From: Thermococcus nautili
GTDB taxonomy: Archaea; Methanobacteriota_B; Thermococci; Thermococcales; Thermococcaceae
Assembly: GCF_000585495.1 (NCBI RefSeq)
Contig: NZ_CP007264.1
Location: forward strand, 1,674,001-1,738,000
Reading direction: 5' to 3'
DNA length: 64,000 nt
Shown: in pieces, positions 26,383 through 35,398 of the stretch
Layout of the letters: the number at the start of each line of letters is the position of its first letter
Numbering within the stretch: position 1 is the stretch's first letter
Notes under the pieces: model-generated
The model's input: the letters and a program-made list of their open reading frames with translations, nothing else
Databases searched by the model: none
Told to the model about the DNA's origin: nothing
Translations under genes and position numbers: made by a program

Positions 26383-26406
26383 CCGAAACCTAAATAAATG
26401 TTTCGG
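26383..26406 (+). promoter_or_regulatory. Inverted repeat around the por/vor promoter TATA box
   Basis: CCGAAAC (26383-26389) and GTTTCGG (26400-26406) form a perfect 7-bp inverted repeat separated by 10 bp containing the TATA-like CTAAATAAAT. It lies about 40-60 nt upstream of the porG ATG. A protein bound here would block TBP, so this is a probable repressor operator for the whole seven-gene cluster. Confidence 0.6.
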
Positions 26407-26444
26407 ACTAACTACCGGTGAAAAACCCACAGGAGGCAGGGAAG

Positions 26445-27002
26445 ATGATTGAGATACGTTTTCACGGTAGGGGTGGACAGGGTGCCGTTACGGCCGCCAA
26501 CATCTTAGCCTCTGCAGCGTTCAAGCAGGGAAAGTACGTCCAGGCGTTCCCCTTCTTCGGTGTTGAGAGGCGTGGAGCACCGGTTACCGCATTCACCAGA
26601 ATTGACGACAAGCCGATAAGGATTAAGACCCAGATTTACGAGCCCGACATCGTCGTCGTCCTCGACCCGAGCCTTCTCGACACCGTTGACGTTACTGCCG
26701 GTCTCAAGGACGGCGGAATCGTTATCGTCAACACCGAGAAGAGCAAGGAGGAGGTTCTTGAGAAGCTCAAGAAGAAGCCGGCCAAGCTGGCCCTCGTCGA
26801 CGCCACCACCATCGCCCTCGACATACTCGGCCTTCCGATTACCAACACGGCCATCCTCGGTGCCGTTGCCAAGGCCACCGGCGTCGTCGAGCTCAAGTAC
26901 GTCCAGGAGGCCATCAAGGAGACCTTCTCAGGAACCCTCGGCGAGAAGAACGCCAAGGCCGCTGAAGAGGCCTTCAACAAGACCGTTGTCTACGAGCTCT
27001 AA
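26445..27002 (+). CDS. porG: Pyruvate/2-ketoisovalerate ferredoxin oxidoreductase, shared gamma subunit
   Basis: A 185-residue subunit of POR and VOR, which oxidise 2-keto acids to acyl-CoA and reduce ferredoxin. It starts [26 protein letters not shown] and keeps the conserved [19 protein letters not shown]. In Pyrococcus one gamma subunit serves both enzymes, and the gene order here (gamma, VOR delta-alpha-beta, POR delta-alpha-beta) is the same. The start is chosen at ATG 26445 because AGGAGG stands 8 nt before it; an in-frame GTG at 26418 lacks a site. Confidence 0.95.
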
Positions 27003-27043
27003 TCTTCTCTTCCCTTCCTTAACCGAGGCGGGTGGTGGTAAAG

Positions 27044-27361
27044 TTGAACACCTTGTTTGGAGAAAAGAAAGCCCAGGCTGAGAAACTCGTCTTCACGTCA
27101 GTGGAGCAGTACCCCGAGGCGCCGATAACCCTTGGAACGACCCTCAGCAACTTCACGGGTGACTGGAGAACCTTCATACCCGTTGTGGACGACGACAAGT
27201 GCGTCAAGTGCTACATCTGCTGGAAGTTCTGCCCCGAGCCTGCAATCTACATCCGCGAGGACGGTTACGTCGGGATAGACTACGACTACTGTAAGGGTTG
27301 TGGAATCTGCGCGAACGAGTGCCCGACCAACGCCATAACGATGGAGAAGGAGGAGAAGTGA
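27044..27361 (+). CDS. vorD: 2-ketoisovalerate ferredoxin oxidoreductase, delta subunit
   Basis: A 105-residue ferredoxin-like subunit with two 4Fe-4S motifs: CVKCYICWKFCPEP and CKGCGICANECPTNAI. It relays electrons from the thiamine site to external ferredoxin. The start is taken as TTG at 27044 (MNTLFGEKK), with GGTGGTGGTAAAG before it; this gives the same length as POR delta. Earlier in-frame GTG codons lie within the ribosome site. It is followed 1 nt later by vorA. Confidence 0.93.
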   Translation: MNTLFGEKKAQAEKLVFTSVEQYPEAPITLGTTLSNFTGDWRTFIPVVDDDKCVKCYICWKFCPEPAIYIREDGYVGIDYDYCKGCGICANECPTNAITMEKEEK

Positions 27362-27362
27362 T

Positions 27363-28550
27363 ATGGCGGAGTACAAGCCGATTAGGAAGGTTGTGAGCGG
27401 TAACTATGCAGCTGCCTACGCGGCCAAGCACGCCCGCGTCCAGGTCGTTGCCGCTTACCCAATCACCCCGCAGACGAGCATCATCGAGAAAATAGCCGAG
27501 TTCATAGCCAACGGAGAGGCAGACATCCAGTACGTCCCCGTCGAGAGCGAGCACTCTGCCATGGCGGCCTGCATAGGTGCTTCCGCCGCTGGAGCGAGAG
27601 CTTTCACCGCAACCTCCGCCCAGGGTCTCGCTCTCATGCATGAGATGCTCCACTGGGCGAGCGGTGCGAGGCTCCCGGTTGTGATGGTCGACGTCAACAG
27701 GGCCATGGCTCCCCCGTGGAGCGTCTGGGACGACCAGACCGACAGTCTCGCTCAGCGCGACACCGGCTGGATGCAGTTCTACGCCGAGAACAACCAAGAA
27801 GTCTACGACGGCGTGCTCATGGCCTTCAAGATAGCCGAGACCGTCAACCTTCCCGCGATGGTGGTCGAGAGCGCCTTCATACTGAGCCACACCTACGACG
27901 TCGTCGAGATGATTCCGCAGGAGCTCGTTGACGAGTTCCTTCCGCCAAGGAAGCCCCTCTACGACTTAGCGGACTTCAGCCAGCCGTTCTCGGTTGGAGC
28001 CCTCGGTGGGCCGAACGACTACTACGAGTTCAGGTACAAGATAGCCAAGGCCATGGAGGACGCAGTCAAGGTCATCAAGGACGTCGGTAAGGAGTTCGGC
28101 GAGCGCTTCGGCAGGGACTACAGCGAGATGATTGAGAAGGGCTACGTTGACGATGCCGACTTCGTCTTCATGGGTATGGGCTCGCTCATGGGAACCGTCA
28201 AGGAAGCGGTGGACCTGCTCAGGAAGGAGGGCTACAAGGTCGGCTACGCGAAGGTTAGATGGTTCAGGCCGTTCCCGAAGGAAGAGCTAAGGGAGATAGC
28301 CGAGAGCGTCAAGGGCATAGCCGTCCTCGACAGGAACTACTCCTTCGGCCAGGAGGGCATACTCTTCAACGAGTCCAAGGGCGTTCTCTACAACACCGAC
28401 GCCAGGCCGATAATCAAGAACTACATCGTCGGACTCGGTGGCAGGGACTTCACGGTTGGAGACGTCAGGGCCATAGCGGAGAACATGAAGAAGGTTATCG
28501 AGGCAGGAAAGCTCGATAGAGAGGTTGAGTGGTACCACCTCAAGAGGTGA
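27363..28550 (+). CDS. vorA: 2-ketoisovalerate ferredoxin oxidoreductase, alpha subunit
   Basis: A 395-residue subunit carrying the pyrimidine-binding and transketolase-C-like domains: [58 protein letters not shown] and the C-terminal GMGSLMGTVKEAVDLLRKEG. It differs from PorA below mainly in the substrate pocket region (MVDVNRAMAPPWSVWDDQTDS). It starts right after the delta stop and is followed by vorB 5 nt later. Confidence 0.94.
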   Translation: MAEYKPIRKVVSGNYAAAYAAKHARVQVVAAYPITPQTSIIEKIAEFIANGEADIQYVPVESEHSAMAACIGASAAGARAFTATSAQGLALMHEMLHWASGARLPVVMVDVNRAMAPPWSVWDDQTDSLAQRDTGWMQFYAENNQEVYDGVLMAFKIAETVNLPAMVVESAFILSHTYDVVEMIPQELVDEFLPPRKPLYDLADFSQPFSVGALGGPNDYYEFRYKIAKAMEDAVKVIKDVGKEFGERFGRDYSEMIEKGYVDDADFVFMGMGSLMGTVKEAVDLLRKEGYKVGYAKVRWFRPFPKEELREIAESVKGIAVLDRNYSFGQEGILFNESKGVLYNTDARPIIKNYIVGLGGRDFTVGDVRAIAENMKKVIEAGKLDREVEWYHLKR

Positions 28551-28555
28551 GAACG

Positions 28556-29491
28556 ATGGAGATTCCCGAGAACGTTAGAAAAAGGCTGAGCATTCCCGCT
28601 GAGGAGCACTTCTTTGCCGGCCACACGGCCTGCCAGGGCTGTGGCGCCTCGCTCGGAATAAGGTACGTCCTCAAGGCCTACGGCAGGAAAACCATCTTCG
28701 TCATCCCCGCGTGCTGTTCGACCATCATAGCCGGTCCCTGGCCCTACACCGCGCTTGACGCTAACCTCTTCCACACCGCCTTCGAGACCACCGGTGCTGT
28801 CATAAGCGGTATCGAGGCGGCACTCAAGGCGAGGGGAATAAAGGTCAAGGGCGACGACGGGGTTATGGTCGTCGGCTGGGCCGGCGACGGTGGTACAGCG
28901 GACATAGGCCTTCAGGCCTTGAGCGGCTTCCTCGAGAGAGGCCACGACGCTGTTTACATAATGTACGACAACGAGGCTTACATGAACACCGGAATCCAGA
29001 GGAGTTCCTCAACCCCCTACGGAGCCTGGACCACCAACACACCGGGAGGAAAGAGGCACTTCCTTGAGAAGAGGCACAAGAAGAAGGTCATTGACATTGT
29101 CATCGCCCATGAGGTTCCCTACGCGGCCACGGCAAGCGTCGCCTTCCCGGAGGACTTCATAAGGAAGCTCAAGAAGGCCAGGAAGGTTGAGGGTCCGGCT
29201 TTCATACAGCTCTTCGCCCCCTGTCCGACGGGCTGGCGCTCACCAACCGATAAGAGCATCGAGCTCGCCCGCCTGGCAGTTCAGACCGCCTACTTCCCGC
29301 TCTTTGAGTACGAGAACGGAAAGTACAAGATAAACATGCCCTCGCCCAAGAAGGAGCCGAAGCCGATAGAGGAGTACCTCAAGCTCCAGGGCAGGTTCAA
29401 GTACATGACCAAGGAGGACATTGAGTACCTCCAGAGCTGGGTGCTTCGCGAGTGGGAGAAGCTCAAGAAGCTCGCCGAGGTCTTCGGCTGA
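28556..29491 (+). CDS. vorB: 2-ketoisovalerate ferredoxin oxidoreductase, beta subunit
   Basis: A 311-residue thiamine-diphosphate-binding subunit. The Cys motif HTACQGCGASLG near residue 21 helps bind the proximal 4Fe-4S cluster; a further Cys pair lies near residue 50. The ThDP motif [12 protein letters not shown]...[11 protein letters not shown] is complete. Start ATG at 28556 follows GAGGTGAGAACG; the in-frame GTG at 28529 is inside vorA. Length matches the Pyrococcus protein. Confidence 0.95.
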   Translation: MEIPENVRKRLSIPAEEHFFAGHTACQGCGASLGIRYVLKAYGRKTIFVIPACCSTIIAGPWPYTALDANLFHTAFETTGAVISGIEAALKARGIKVKGDDGVMVVGWAGDGGTADIGLQALSGFLERGHDAVYIMYDNEAYMNTGIQRSSSTPYGAWTTNTPGGKRHFLEKRHKKKVIDIVIAHEVPYAATASVAFPEDFIRKLKKARKVEGPAFIQLFAPCPTGWRSPTDKSIELARLAVQTAYFPLFEYENGKYKINMPSPKKEPKPIEEYLKLQGRFKYMTKEDIEYLQSWVLREWEKLKKLAEVFG

Positions 29492-29563
29492 CCTTTCCTT
29501 TTCCAACTTTGGGTTTCCATAAGGTTTAAGTTTCCATCTGACAACTCACCAGGGGTGATACAT

Positions 29564-29881
29564 ATGGCTGAGAGCCCGTTTAAGGCCGACATAGAGAGGG
29601 TTCAGAAGGAGTATAGCGAAAAGATGACGCCGGGAGCGATTGCCTACATCCCGGGGAGTAGCGTAATAAACAAGACCGGTTCCTGGCGTGTCTTCATGCC
29701 GGAGTTCAACAGGGACAAGTGCGTTAGGTGCTACCTCTGCTACATCTACTGCCCGGAGCCGGCCATCTACCTCGACGAGGAGAACTACCCGGTCTTCGAC
29801 TACGACTACTGTAAGGGTTGTGGAATCTGTGCGAACGAGTGCCCGACCGACGCGATAATAATGGTTAGGGAGACCAAGTGA
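29564..29881 (+). CDS. porD: Pyruvate ferredoxin oxidoreductase, delta subunit
   Basis: A 105-residue ferredoxin-like subunit with CVRCYLCYIYCPEP and CKGCGICANECPTDAI, binding two 4Fe-4S clusters. It is closely related to VorD; the second cluster motif is nearly identical at DNA level (near 27290 and 29810), suggesting duplication or gene conversion. Start ATG at 29564 with AGGGGTGATAC. A 72-nt gap with GGTTTAAG before it may hold a second, internal promoter for porDAB. Confidence 0.94.
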   Translation: MAESPFKADIERVQKEYSEKMTPGAIAYIPGSSVINKTGSWRVFMPEFNRDKCVRCYLCYIYCPEPAIYLDEENYPVFDYDYCKGCGICANECPTDAIIMVRETK

Positions 29882-29892
29882 GGTGGTGAAAG

Positions 29893-31077
29893 ATGCCGAT
29901 TAGGACGGTTATGAAAGCCAACGAGGCGGCCGCCTGGGCCGCGAAGCTTGCCAAGCCGAAGGTCATAGCGGCCTTCCCGATTACGCCGTCAACCCTCGTT
30001 CCCGAGAAAATCAGCGAGTTCGTCGCCAACGGCGAGCTCGATGCGGAGTTCATCAAGGTCGAGAGCGAGCACTCGGCCATTTCAGCCTGTGTCGGTGCCT
30101 CAGCGGCCGGTGTTAGGACCTTCACCGCGACCGCTTCTCAGGGTCTCGCTTTGATGCACGAGATACTCTTCATCGCCGCTGGAATGCGCCTTCCGATAGT
30201 CATAGCCGTTGGAAACAGGGCTCTCTCAGCTCCGATTAACATCTGGAACGACTGGCAGGACACCATCAGCGAGCGCGACACCGGCTGGCTCCAGTTCTAC
30301 GCCGAGAACAACCAAGAAGCTTTAGACCTTATCCTGATAGCCTACAAGGTCGCCGAGGACGAGCGCGTTCTCCTCCCGGCGATGGTCGGCTTCGACGCGT
30401 TCATCCTCACCCACACCGTCGAGCCCGTTGAGATACCTGACCAGGAGCTCGTTGACGAGTTCCTCGGCGAGTACGAGCCGAAGCACGCTTACCTTGACCC
30501 GAAGAGGCCGATAACCCAGGGTACCCTTGCCTTCCCGGCCCACTACATGGAGGCCCGCTACAAGGTCTGGGAGGCCAACGAGAACGCGAGGAAGGTCATC
30601 GACGAGGTCTTTGCCGAGTTCGAGAAGAAGTTCGGCAGGAAGTACCAGAAGATTGAGGAGTACAGGACTGATGACGCCGAGATAATCTTCGTCACCATGG
30701 GTTCACTCGCCGGAACCGTCAAGGAATACGTTGACCACCTCCGCGAGAAGGGCATCAAGGTCGGAGCCGCGAAGATGACCGTTTACAGGCCGTTCCCGAT
30801 TGAAGAGGTTCGCGAGCTGGCCAAGAAGGCTAAGGTTCTCGCTCTCCTTGAGAAGAACGTCACCTTCAGCGTCGGCGGAGCCCTCTTCCAGGACTTCAGC
30901 AGGACCCTCGTGAACGAGAAGGAGAAGCCGGTCATAGTTGACTTCATCCTCGGACTCGGTGGCAGGGACGTCACCTTCAAGGACCTTGACGAGGCCCTCG
31001 CGATTGCGCAGAAGGCCCTCAACGGAGAGGAGTTTGACGAGGTCAACTGGATAGGCCTTAGGAAGGAGATTCTGTGA
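29893..31077 (+). CDS. porA: Pyruvate ferredoxin oxidoreductase, alpha subunit
   Basis: A 394-residue alpha subunit with [74 protein letters not shown] and the C-terminal [20 protein letters not shown]. It provides part of the thiamine site and CoA-related pocket and converts pyruvate to acetyl-CoA with PorB. It starts 11 nt after porD with GGTGGTGA and is followed by porB. Confidence 0.95.
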   Translation: MPIRTVMKANEAAAWAAKLAKPKVIAAFPITPSTLVPEKISEFVANGELDAEFIKVESEHSAISACVGASAAGVRTFTATASQGLALMHEILFIAAGMRLPIVIAVGNRALSAPINIWNDWQDTISERDTGWLQFYAENNQEALDLILIAYKVAEDERVLLPAMVGFDAFILTHTVEPVEIPDQELVDEFLGEYEPKHAYLDPKRPITQGTLAFPAHYMEARYKVWEANENARKVIDEVFAEFEKKFGRKYQKIEEYRTDDAEIIFVTMGSLAGTVKEYVDHLREKGIKVGAAKMTVYRPFPIEEVRELAKKAKVLALLEKNVTFSVGGALFQDFSRTLVNEKEKPVIVDFILGLGGRDVTFKDLDEALAIAQKALNGEEFDEVNWIGLRKEIL

Positions 31078-31087
31078 GGTGATGAAG

Positions 31088-32083
31088 ATGGCCGTTAGGA
31101 AGCCCCCCGTTACCACTCGCGAGTACTGGGCACCGGGCCACGCCGCCTGTGCCGGCTGTGGCTGTGCCACCGCTCTCAGGCTTGCCACCAAGGCCTTTAG
31201 CGAGGCTATGGAGGAGAAGTACGGCGACCCCGATGCCTTCGCCATAGCCCAGGCCACCGGATGTATGGAAGTTGTTAGCGCCGTCTTCCCGTACACCGCC
31301 TGGAAGGCCCCGTGGGTCCACGTGGCTTTTGAGAACGCCGCGGCAGTGGCGAGCGGTGTCGAGGCTGCCTGGAAGAAGCTCGGAAGGAAGGGCAAGATTC
31401 TTGCCATAGGCGGTGACGGTGGAACTGCCGATATCGGTATGCAAGCTTTGAGCGGTATGCTCGAGCGCTGGCACAACGTCGTTTACCTGATGTACGACAA
31501 CGAGGCTTACATGAACACTGGAATTCAGCGCTCAAGCTCAACCCCCTACGGAGCTTGGACGACCACCTCACCGCCCGGCAAGTACTCCATCGGTGAGGAC
31601 AAGCCCAAGAAGTGGGTCGCTCTCATAGCTGCAGCCCACCAGATACCCTACGTCGCCACCGCGAGCATAGGCAACCCCTTCGACTTCGTCAGGAAGATGA
31701 AGAAGGCCGCCAAGGTTGACGGCCCGGCATTCGTCCAGGTCCACTGTACCTGTCCGACCGGCTGGAAGAGCCCGCTCGAGAAGGGCGTCGAGATAGCGAG
31801 GCTCGCCATCGAGACCGGCGTCTGGCCACTCTTCGAGATTGAGAACGGCGACTTCCACAACATCAAGATACAGAGCCCAGGAGGAGGCGCGAAGGTCAAG
31901 CGCGAGGGAGGCAGAGTAGTTGCCATCGAGTTCAAGAAGCCCATCGAGGAGTACCTCAAGCTCCAGGGCAGGTTCAAGCACCTCTTCAAGCAGCCAGAGG
32001 CAATTGACCAGCTCCGCGAGCAGATAAAGGCCATGTGGAAGGTCCTCGGCGTCGAGGTCACCCTCCCGAAGCCGGAGGAGTGA
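31088..32083 (+). CDS. porB: Pyruvate ferredoxin oxidoreductase, beta subunit
   Basis: A 331-residue ThDP-binding subunit: [17 protein letters not shown] (cluster Cys residues), [17 protein letters not shown], the ThDP motif [10 protein letters not shown]...[11 protein letters not shown], and [12 protein letters not shown]. The start is ATG at 31088; an ATG at 31082 lies inside the ribosome site GGTGATGAAG. This ends the seven-gene cluster. Confidence 0.95.
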   Translation: MAVRKPPVTTREYWAPGHAACAGCGCATALRLATKAFSEAMEEKYGDPDAFAIAQATGCMEVVSAVFPYTAWKAPWVHVAFENAAAVASGVEAAWKKLGRKGKILAIGGDGGTADIGMQALSGMLERWHNVVYLMYDNEAYMNTGIQRSSSTPYGAWTTTSPPGKYSIGEDKPKKWVALIAAAHQIPYVATASIGNPFDFVRKMKKAAKVDGPAFVQVHCTCPTGWKSPLEKGVEIARLAIETGVWPLFEIENGDFHNIKIQSPGGGAKVKREGGRVVAIEFKKPIEEYLKLQGRFKHLFKQPEAIDQLREQIKAMWKVLGVEVTLPKPEE

Positions 32084-32128
32084 GCCTTCTTCCCCTTTCC
32101 TTCTAACGTCTTTTTGAGTGAAACTTCT

Positions 32129-32179
32129 GGGTACTTCTATGGGCTCTGAGAGTACCCGCGCTCCTGACTTTTAGTACCC
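32129..32179. repeat. Three GTACCC-type 7-mers between porB and mrp
   Basis: GGGTACT at 32129-32135 and AGTACCC at 32151-32157 form an inverted repeat with a 15-nt loop. A third AGTACCC stands at 32173-32179. The two direct copies share further bases (CTGAC follows each). This could be the porB terminator hairpin or an operator of mrp, whose TATA (TTTTTAAG) is at 32214-32221. Confidence 0.4.
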
Positions 32180-32253
32180 ACTTCTGACCAATCTTACCCT
32201 TTTTGGGACAAAGGTTTTTAAGTTCACCGAACTATTCTCGTCGGTGGTGTAAG

Positions 32254-33150
32254 ATGACGATTAAGGCTCCGACCCTCAACATAGGCGGTCTGGGCGCTGA
32301 CCCACTCACGGAGAGGATAAAGGAGAAGCAGAAGAAGTGGAAGTACAAGATAGCGGTTCTCAGCGGTAAGGGTGGCGTTGGAAAGAGCACCGTTGCGGTG
32401 AACCTCGCGGCCGCGCTTGCGAAGAAGGGCTACTACGTCGGCCTGCTCGACGCGGACATACACGGGCCGAACGTTGCAAAGATGCTCGGCGTTGACAAAG
32501 CCGACGTTCTGGCGGAGAGGCTGGAAGACGGTCGCTTCGAGATGCTCCCGCCGATGGCCGACTTCATGGGTCAGATAACGCCCATCAAGGTCATGAGCAT
32601 GGGCTTCCTCGTTCCGGAGGACCAGCCGATAATCTGGCGCGGTGCCCTCGTCACCAAGGCCATCAAACAGCTCCTCGGCGACGTCAAGTGGGGCGAGCTC
32701 GACTTCATGATAATCGACTTCCCGCCCGGAACGGGCGACGAAATCCTGACGGTGGTTCAGAACGTCCAGCTCGACGCCGCTGTCATCGTCACGACCCCCC
32801 AGGAGGTTGCCCTTCTCGACACCGGCAAGGCCGTCAACATGATGAAGAAGATGGAGGTTCCCTACATAGCCGTCGTTGAGAACATGAGCTACCTCATCTG
32901 CCCGCACTGTGGCAACGAGATTGACCTCTTCGGCAAGGGTGGGGGCAAGAAGCTGGCCGAGAAGGAGGGCGTTGACTTCCTCGGTGAGGTTCCGATAGAC
33001 CTCAAGGCGAGGGAGGCAAGCGACGCCGGCATTCCAATAGTCCTCTATGGAGATACCCCCGCCGCGAGGGCCTTCATGGAGCTCGCCGATAAGCTCGTGA
33101 AGAAGCTCGAGGAGCTCAAGGGTGAGGAGAGCAAAGAGAAAACCGAGTGA
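32254..33150 (+). CDS. Mrp/Nbp35-family ATP-binding iron-sulfur carrier
   Basis: A 298-residue P-loop NTPase thought to carry Fe-S clusters. Deviant Walker A LSGKGGVGKSTVAVNLA near residue 37, switch motif DADIHGPNVAKM, DFMIIDFPPGTGDE, and the cluster Cys pair YLICPHCGNEIDLFG near residue 220. Start ATG at 32254 with GGTGGTGTAAG; the in-frame TTG at 32203 precedes the TATA box and is rejected. Placement after the Fe-S-rich POR cluster fits its role, though it has its own promoter. Confidence 0.93.
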   Translation: MTIKAPTLNIGGLGADPLTERIKEKQKKWKYKIAVLSGKGGVGKSTVAVNLAAALAKKGYYVGLLDADIHGPNVAKMLGVDKADVLAERLEDGRFEMLPPMADFMGQITPIKVMSMGFLVPEDQPIIWRGALVTKAIKQLLGDVKWGELDFMIIDFPPGTGDEILTVVQNVQLDAAVIVTTPQEVALLDTGKAVNMMKKMEVPYIAVVENMSYLICPHCGNEIDLFGKGGGKKLAEKEGVDFLGEVPIDLKAREASDAGIPIVLYGDTPAARAFMELADKLVKKLEELKGEESKEKTE

Positions 33151-33177
33151 TTTTTAACTCCTTCTACTCATTCTTTC

Positions 33178-33250
33178 CCGGGCGCGGCTCAGGCCGGCGG
33201 GAGCCGCTGCGATGGGGCCGCGCTGGACCAGGCTACGTTAAGCTTTTTAA
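33178..33250 (+). ncRNA. Candidate GC-rich non-coding RNA
   Basis: A very GC-rich block in an otherwise AT-rich intergenic region. GCGCGGC near 33182 can pair with GCCGCGC near 33219, and GCGGCTC with GAGCCGC is an alternative. A TATA-like GATTTTTAAC at 33149-33158 lies at the right distance for transcription starting near 33180. A T-run (CTTTTT) ends the block, also serving as TATA for the next gene. The 13-mer TGGACCAGGCTAC matches the reverse complement of the tRNA-Trp D arm in this window. No box C/D or ACA pattern is convincing. It could instead be only the mrp terminator. Confidence 0.35.
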
Positions 33251-33279
33251 CCCCTTCCCCTACCTATCCCGGGGAGAGG

Positions 33280-34638
33280 ATGAGAAGGGCTTTGGCTTTG
33301 ATTTTGCTCCTCCTGCTCGTTTCACCGCTCGTTTCGGCCGGTGGGGTTAGCTATTATCCGGATAAAGAAAGCTTCGAGCACTTTTTGCACTCCAGCACCA
33401 CTTATCGCGTCGTTCCGGGCAGGGATTACTGGGCAAAGGGCTGGGCCCGCTACGTTGACGCCAAACTCGGTGAAGTCCTTGAGCACGGGAACGGCACGCT
33501 AGTTCTCGTCGGAAACGTCTACGAGAACCCCGAGATGAAGAGGCTTTGGAACCTAACGGGCCTTCCCGAGAGTGCCTCTCTTTCCCCCATGGTAATCGTC
33601 GTCAACAACACCCTCTTCGTCACCGGAAGCGAGGACAACATTTACCTCACCCACGACGCCTTCTCGGAGATTTGGGTTCCCTCCCGAAGTGCCCTCGGTG
33701 TCTTTGCGGTTCTGGCGTTTGTTATAGTTCTCCTGTTTGGATTGAGTTTAAGGAAGGACCGGAGCTACTCCGCTAGGTTCTTCCTTCTCGGTGCGTCCCT
33801 CATCTTCGTCTGGTTCACCCTCTCGGAAACGCCCGTTCTGCCAAGCAACTTCCTTGAGTTCTTCTCACGGGCCCTGTCCGTTTCCGCGGGTGCAGTTCCA
33901 TCCTCCCCGTTACTGGCCCTCGTTGGGCACCTCCTCTCCATAGTCTCCCCCACGGACGAGAACCTTTGGCTGGCCCACTGGCTTTTCCTTCTAACCCTGG
34001 CTGGACTCTTCTTCTACGTCGCCCCCAGGCGTGAGAGGGCGCTCGGCTTCATAGCCTTCGGGCTCGTTTTCTCGGCACCGCTCTTCCGCTCCCAGGTTGC
34101 TACGGTTGGAACTGCCCTGCCCGGACTCGTTTTGACGTTACTCTCGATTGCGATAGCCACAAACTCCTCTTTCGTCCCCGGTTCGCGGAGAACCCTGGGG
34201 ATACTGGCCCTGGCCGGCGCCACGCTCCTCGCGTCCATCTTCAACCCGTACCTTCTGCTCTTCCCTCTGTTCTTCGCCCTGACGTACCCCGGCAGGAAGC
34301 TCAGGAACTCCTCCTACCTCGTCCTCGTGTGGGCAGGCTTCTGGGCCCTGTGCAGGGTTTACGGCTTCGACTGGCTGTCGAAGTGGACGAGCTTTCAGCC
34401 CCATCCCGGCTTCGTCGAGAACTTCATCCTTCAGTCTCTCCTGGGGCTCGTCATAGTGGTCTACGCCCTGTTAACAGGGCTGAGAAGAATAAGGTGGAGG
34501 GGCCCGACGGCTTTCATAACCCTGTCGACGCTGGCGTTCCTTCTGATTGCCCCCTTCGTGGGCGGTTTCTTCCCCTACGTGCTGACTCTCGTTTCGATAC
34601 TCGCCGTCAGGCTCGTTCATTCGGTCATTCAAACTTGA
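33280..34638 (+). CDS. Exported multi-pass membrane protein, unknown
   Basis: A 452-residue protein with a clear signal-like N-terminus (MRRALALILLLLLVSPLVSA). Next comes an outside domain of about 120 residues (YYPDKESFEHFLHSSTTYRVVPGRDYWAKGW...) with possible N-glycosylation sites, then about ten hydrophobic helices to the end. I do not recognise the family. The 3' end overlaps the convergent DUF2110 gene by 14 nt. The promoter AAGCTTTTTAAC lies about 30 nt before the ATG. Confidence 0.75.
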   Translation: MRRALALILLLLLVSPLVSAGGVSYYPDKESFEHFLHSSTTYRVVPGRDYWAKGWARYVDAKLGEVLEHGNGTLVLVGNVYENPEMKRLWNLTGLPESASLSPMVIVVNNTLFVTGSEDNIYLTHDAFSEIWVPSRSALGVFAVLAFVIVLLFGLSLRKDRSYSARFFLLGASLIFVWFTLSETPVLPSNFLEFFSRALSVSAGAVPSSPLLALVGHLLSIVSPTDENLWLAHWLFLLTLAGLFFYVAPRRERALGFIAFGLVFSAPLFRSQVATVGTALPGLVLTLLSIAIATNSSFVPGSRRTLGILALAGATLLASIFNPYLLLFPLFFALTYPGRKLRNSSYLVLVWAGFWALCRVYGFDWLSKWTSFQPHPGFVENFILQSLLGLVIVVYALLTGLRRIRWRGPTAFITLSTLAFLLIAPFVGGFFPYVLTLVSILAVRLVHSVIQT

Positions 34639-35365
34639 TTGCGCCGAAGACGGCCCCCTTAAGGTGCGGGCCGATTGCCTTGATGATTCCCGGGGCCTGG
34701 GTTCCCTTCTTGAGGACGAGTAGGGTTTCCATTAAGCCGAGCTCCTCCATTCTCCTGACGTCCCTGCCGTGGCCCGTCTTGATAAGCGCCTCCTCGACCT
34801 TCTCGCTTATCGTTCCCGCTATGAATAGCTTGTCGTAACCGTCGCTCAGCCACTCCTTAATCCTCTTCAGCTGGGCGTCGCTGAAGGCCAACTCAACTTC
34901 CCTGGCGCCGAACTCGACGTCCGTCACTTCAACCTCGACGGGCAGGTTGTCCACCCAGCCGAACTCCCGAATCATCTGCCTTACCGGCATGTCCCCGAAG
35001 GTTTTCTTGAGGTAGTAGAGCGGAATCAGCGCGTCCTTGGGCTTCGGCTTGAAGATTCCAATGTCAACGTAGGCGCCGTAGCCGACTTTGCCGAGGTCTA
35101 TGAAGCGTCCCCTATAGGTCTTTCCGACTTCGACGTTCTTGAGGCTGTAGGGAACCTCACCGAACTCTTCTCTAACGAGGTTCGCGCTGATTTCCTCGTC
35201 CTCACCGCTGAGGCTGACCTTGACCCAGTTCTTGGTCGTTGCTGAGAGCTTCCACTCGACCTCCAAATCCCCCAGAAGGGAGCGGAGCTTCCTGTGGAGT
35301 TTGTCAAAACCGCTCCTGTCCCCGTAAACCTTCTCAAGAATAACCACTTCTTCCATCTTCACCAT
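34625..35365 (-). CDS. DUF2110 protein
   Basis: A 246-residue archaeal conserved protein. The middle region, VEVGKTYRGRFIDLGKVGYGAYVDIGIFKPKPKDALIPLYYL, resembles an S1/OB-like RNA-binding fold, and the C-terminus ends GIIKAIGPHLKGAVFGAIKFE. Archaeal DUF2110 genes are often close to TFE; here TFE is next, 33 nt upstream on the same strand. An RNA-related role is an inference. An ATG at 35356 is an alternative start. Confidence 0.83.
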   Translation of the reverse strand: MVKMEEVVILEKVYGDRSGFDKLHRKLRSLLGDLEVEWKLSATTKNWVKVSLSGEDEEISANLVREEFGEVPYSLKNVEVGKTYRGRFIDLGKVGYGAYVDIGIFKPKPKDALIPLYYLKKTFGDMPVRQMIREFGWVDNLPVEVEVTDVEFGAREVELAFSDAQLKRIKEWLSDGYDKLFIAGTISEKVEEALIKTGHGRDVRRMEELGLMETLLVLKKGTQAPGIIKAIGPHLKGAVFGAIKFE

Positions 35366-35398
35366 CCCCGAAGTTCATTAAGAGGCCATTCCGTTTAT

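Noticed and set aside
26418-26444. GTG start for porG giving nine extra residues
   Set aside because: The AGGAGG ribosome site lies downstream of this GTG and before ATG 26445, and 185 aa is the family length.
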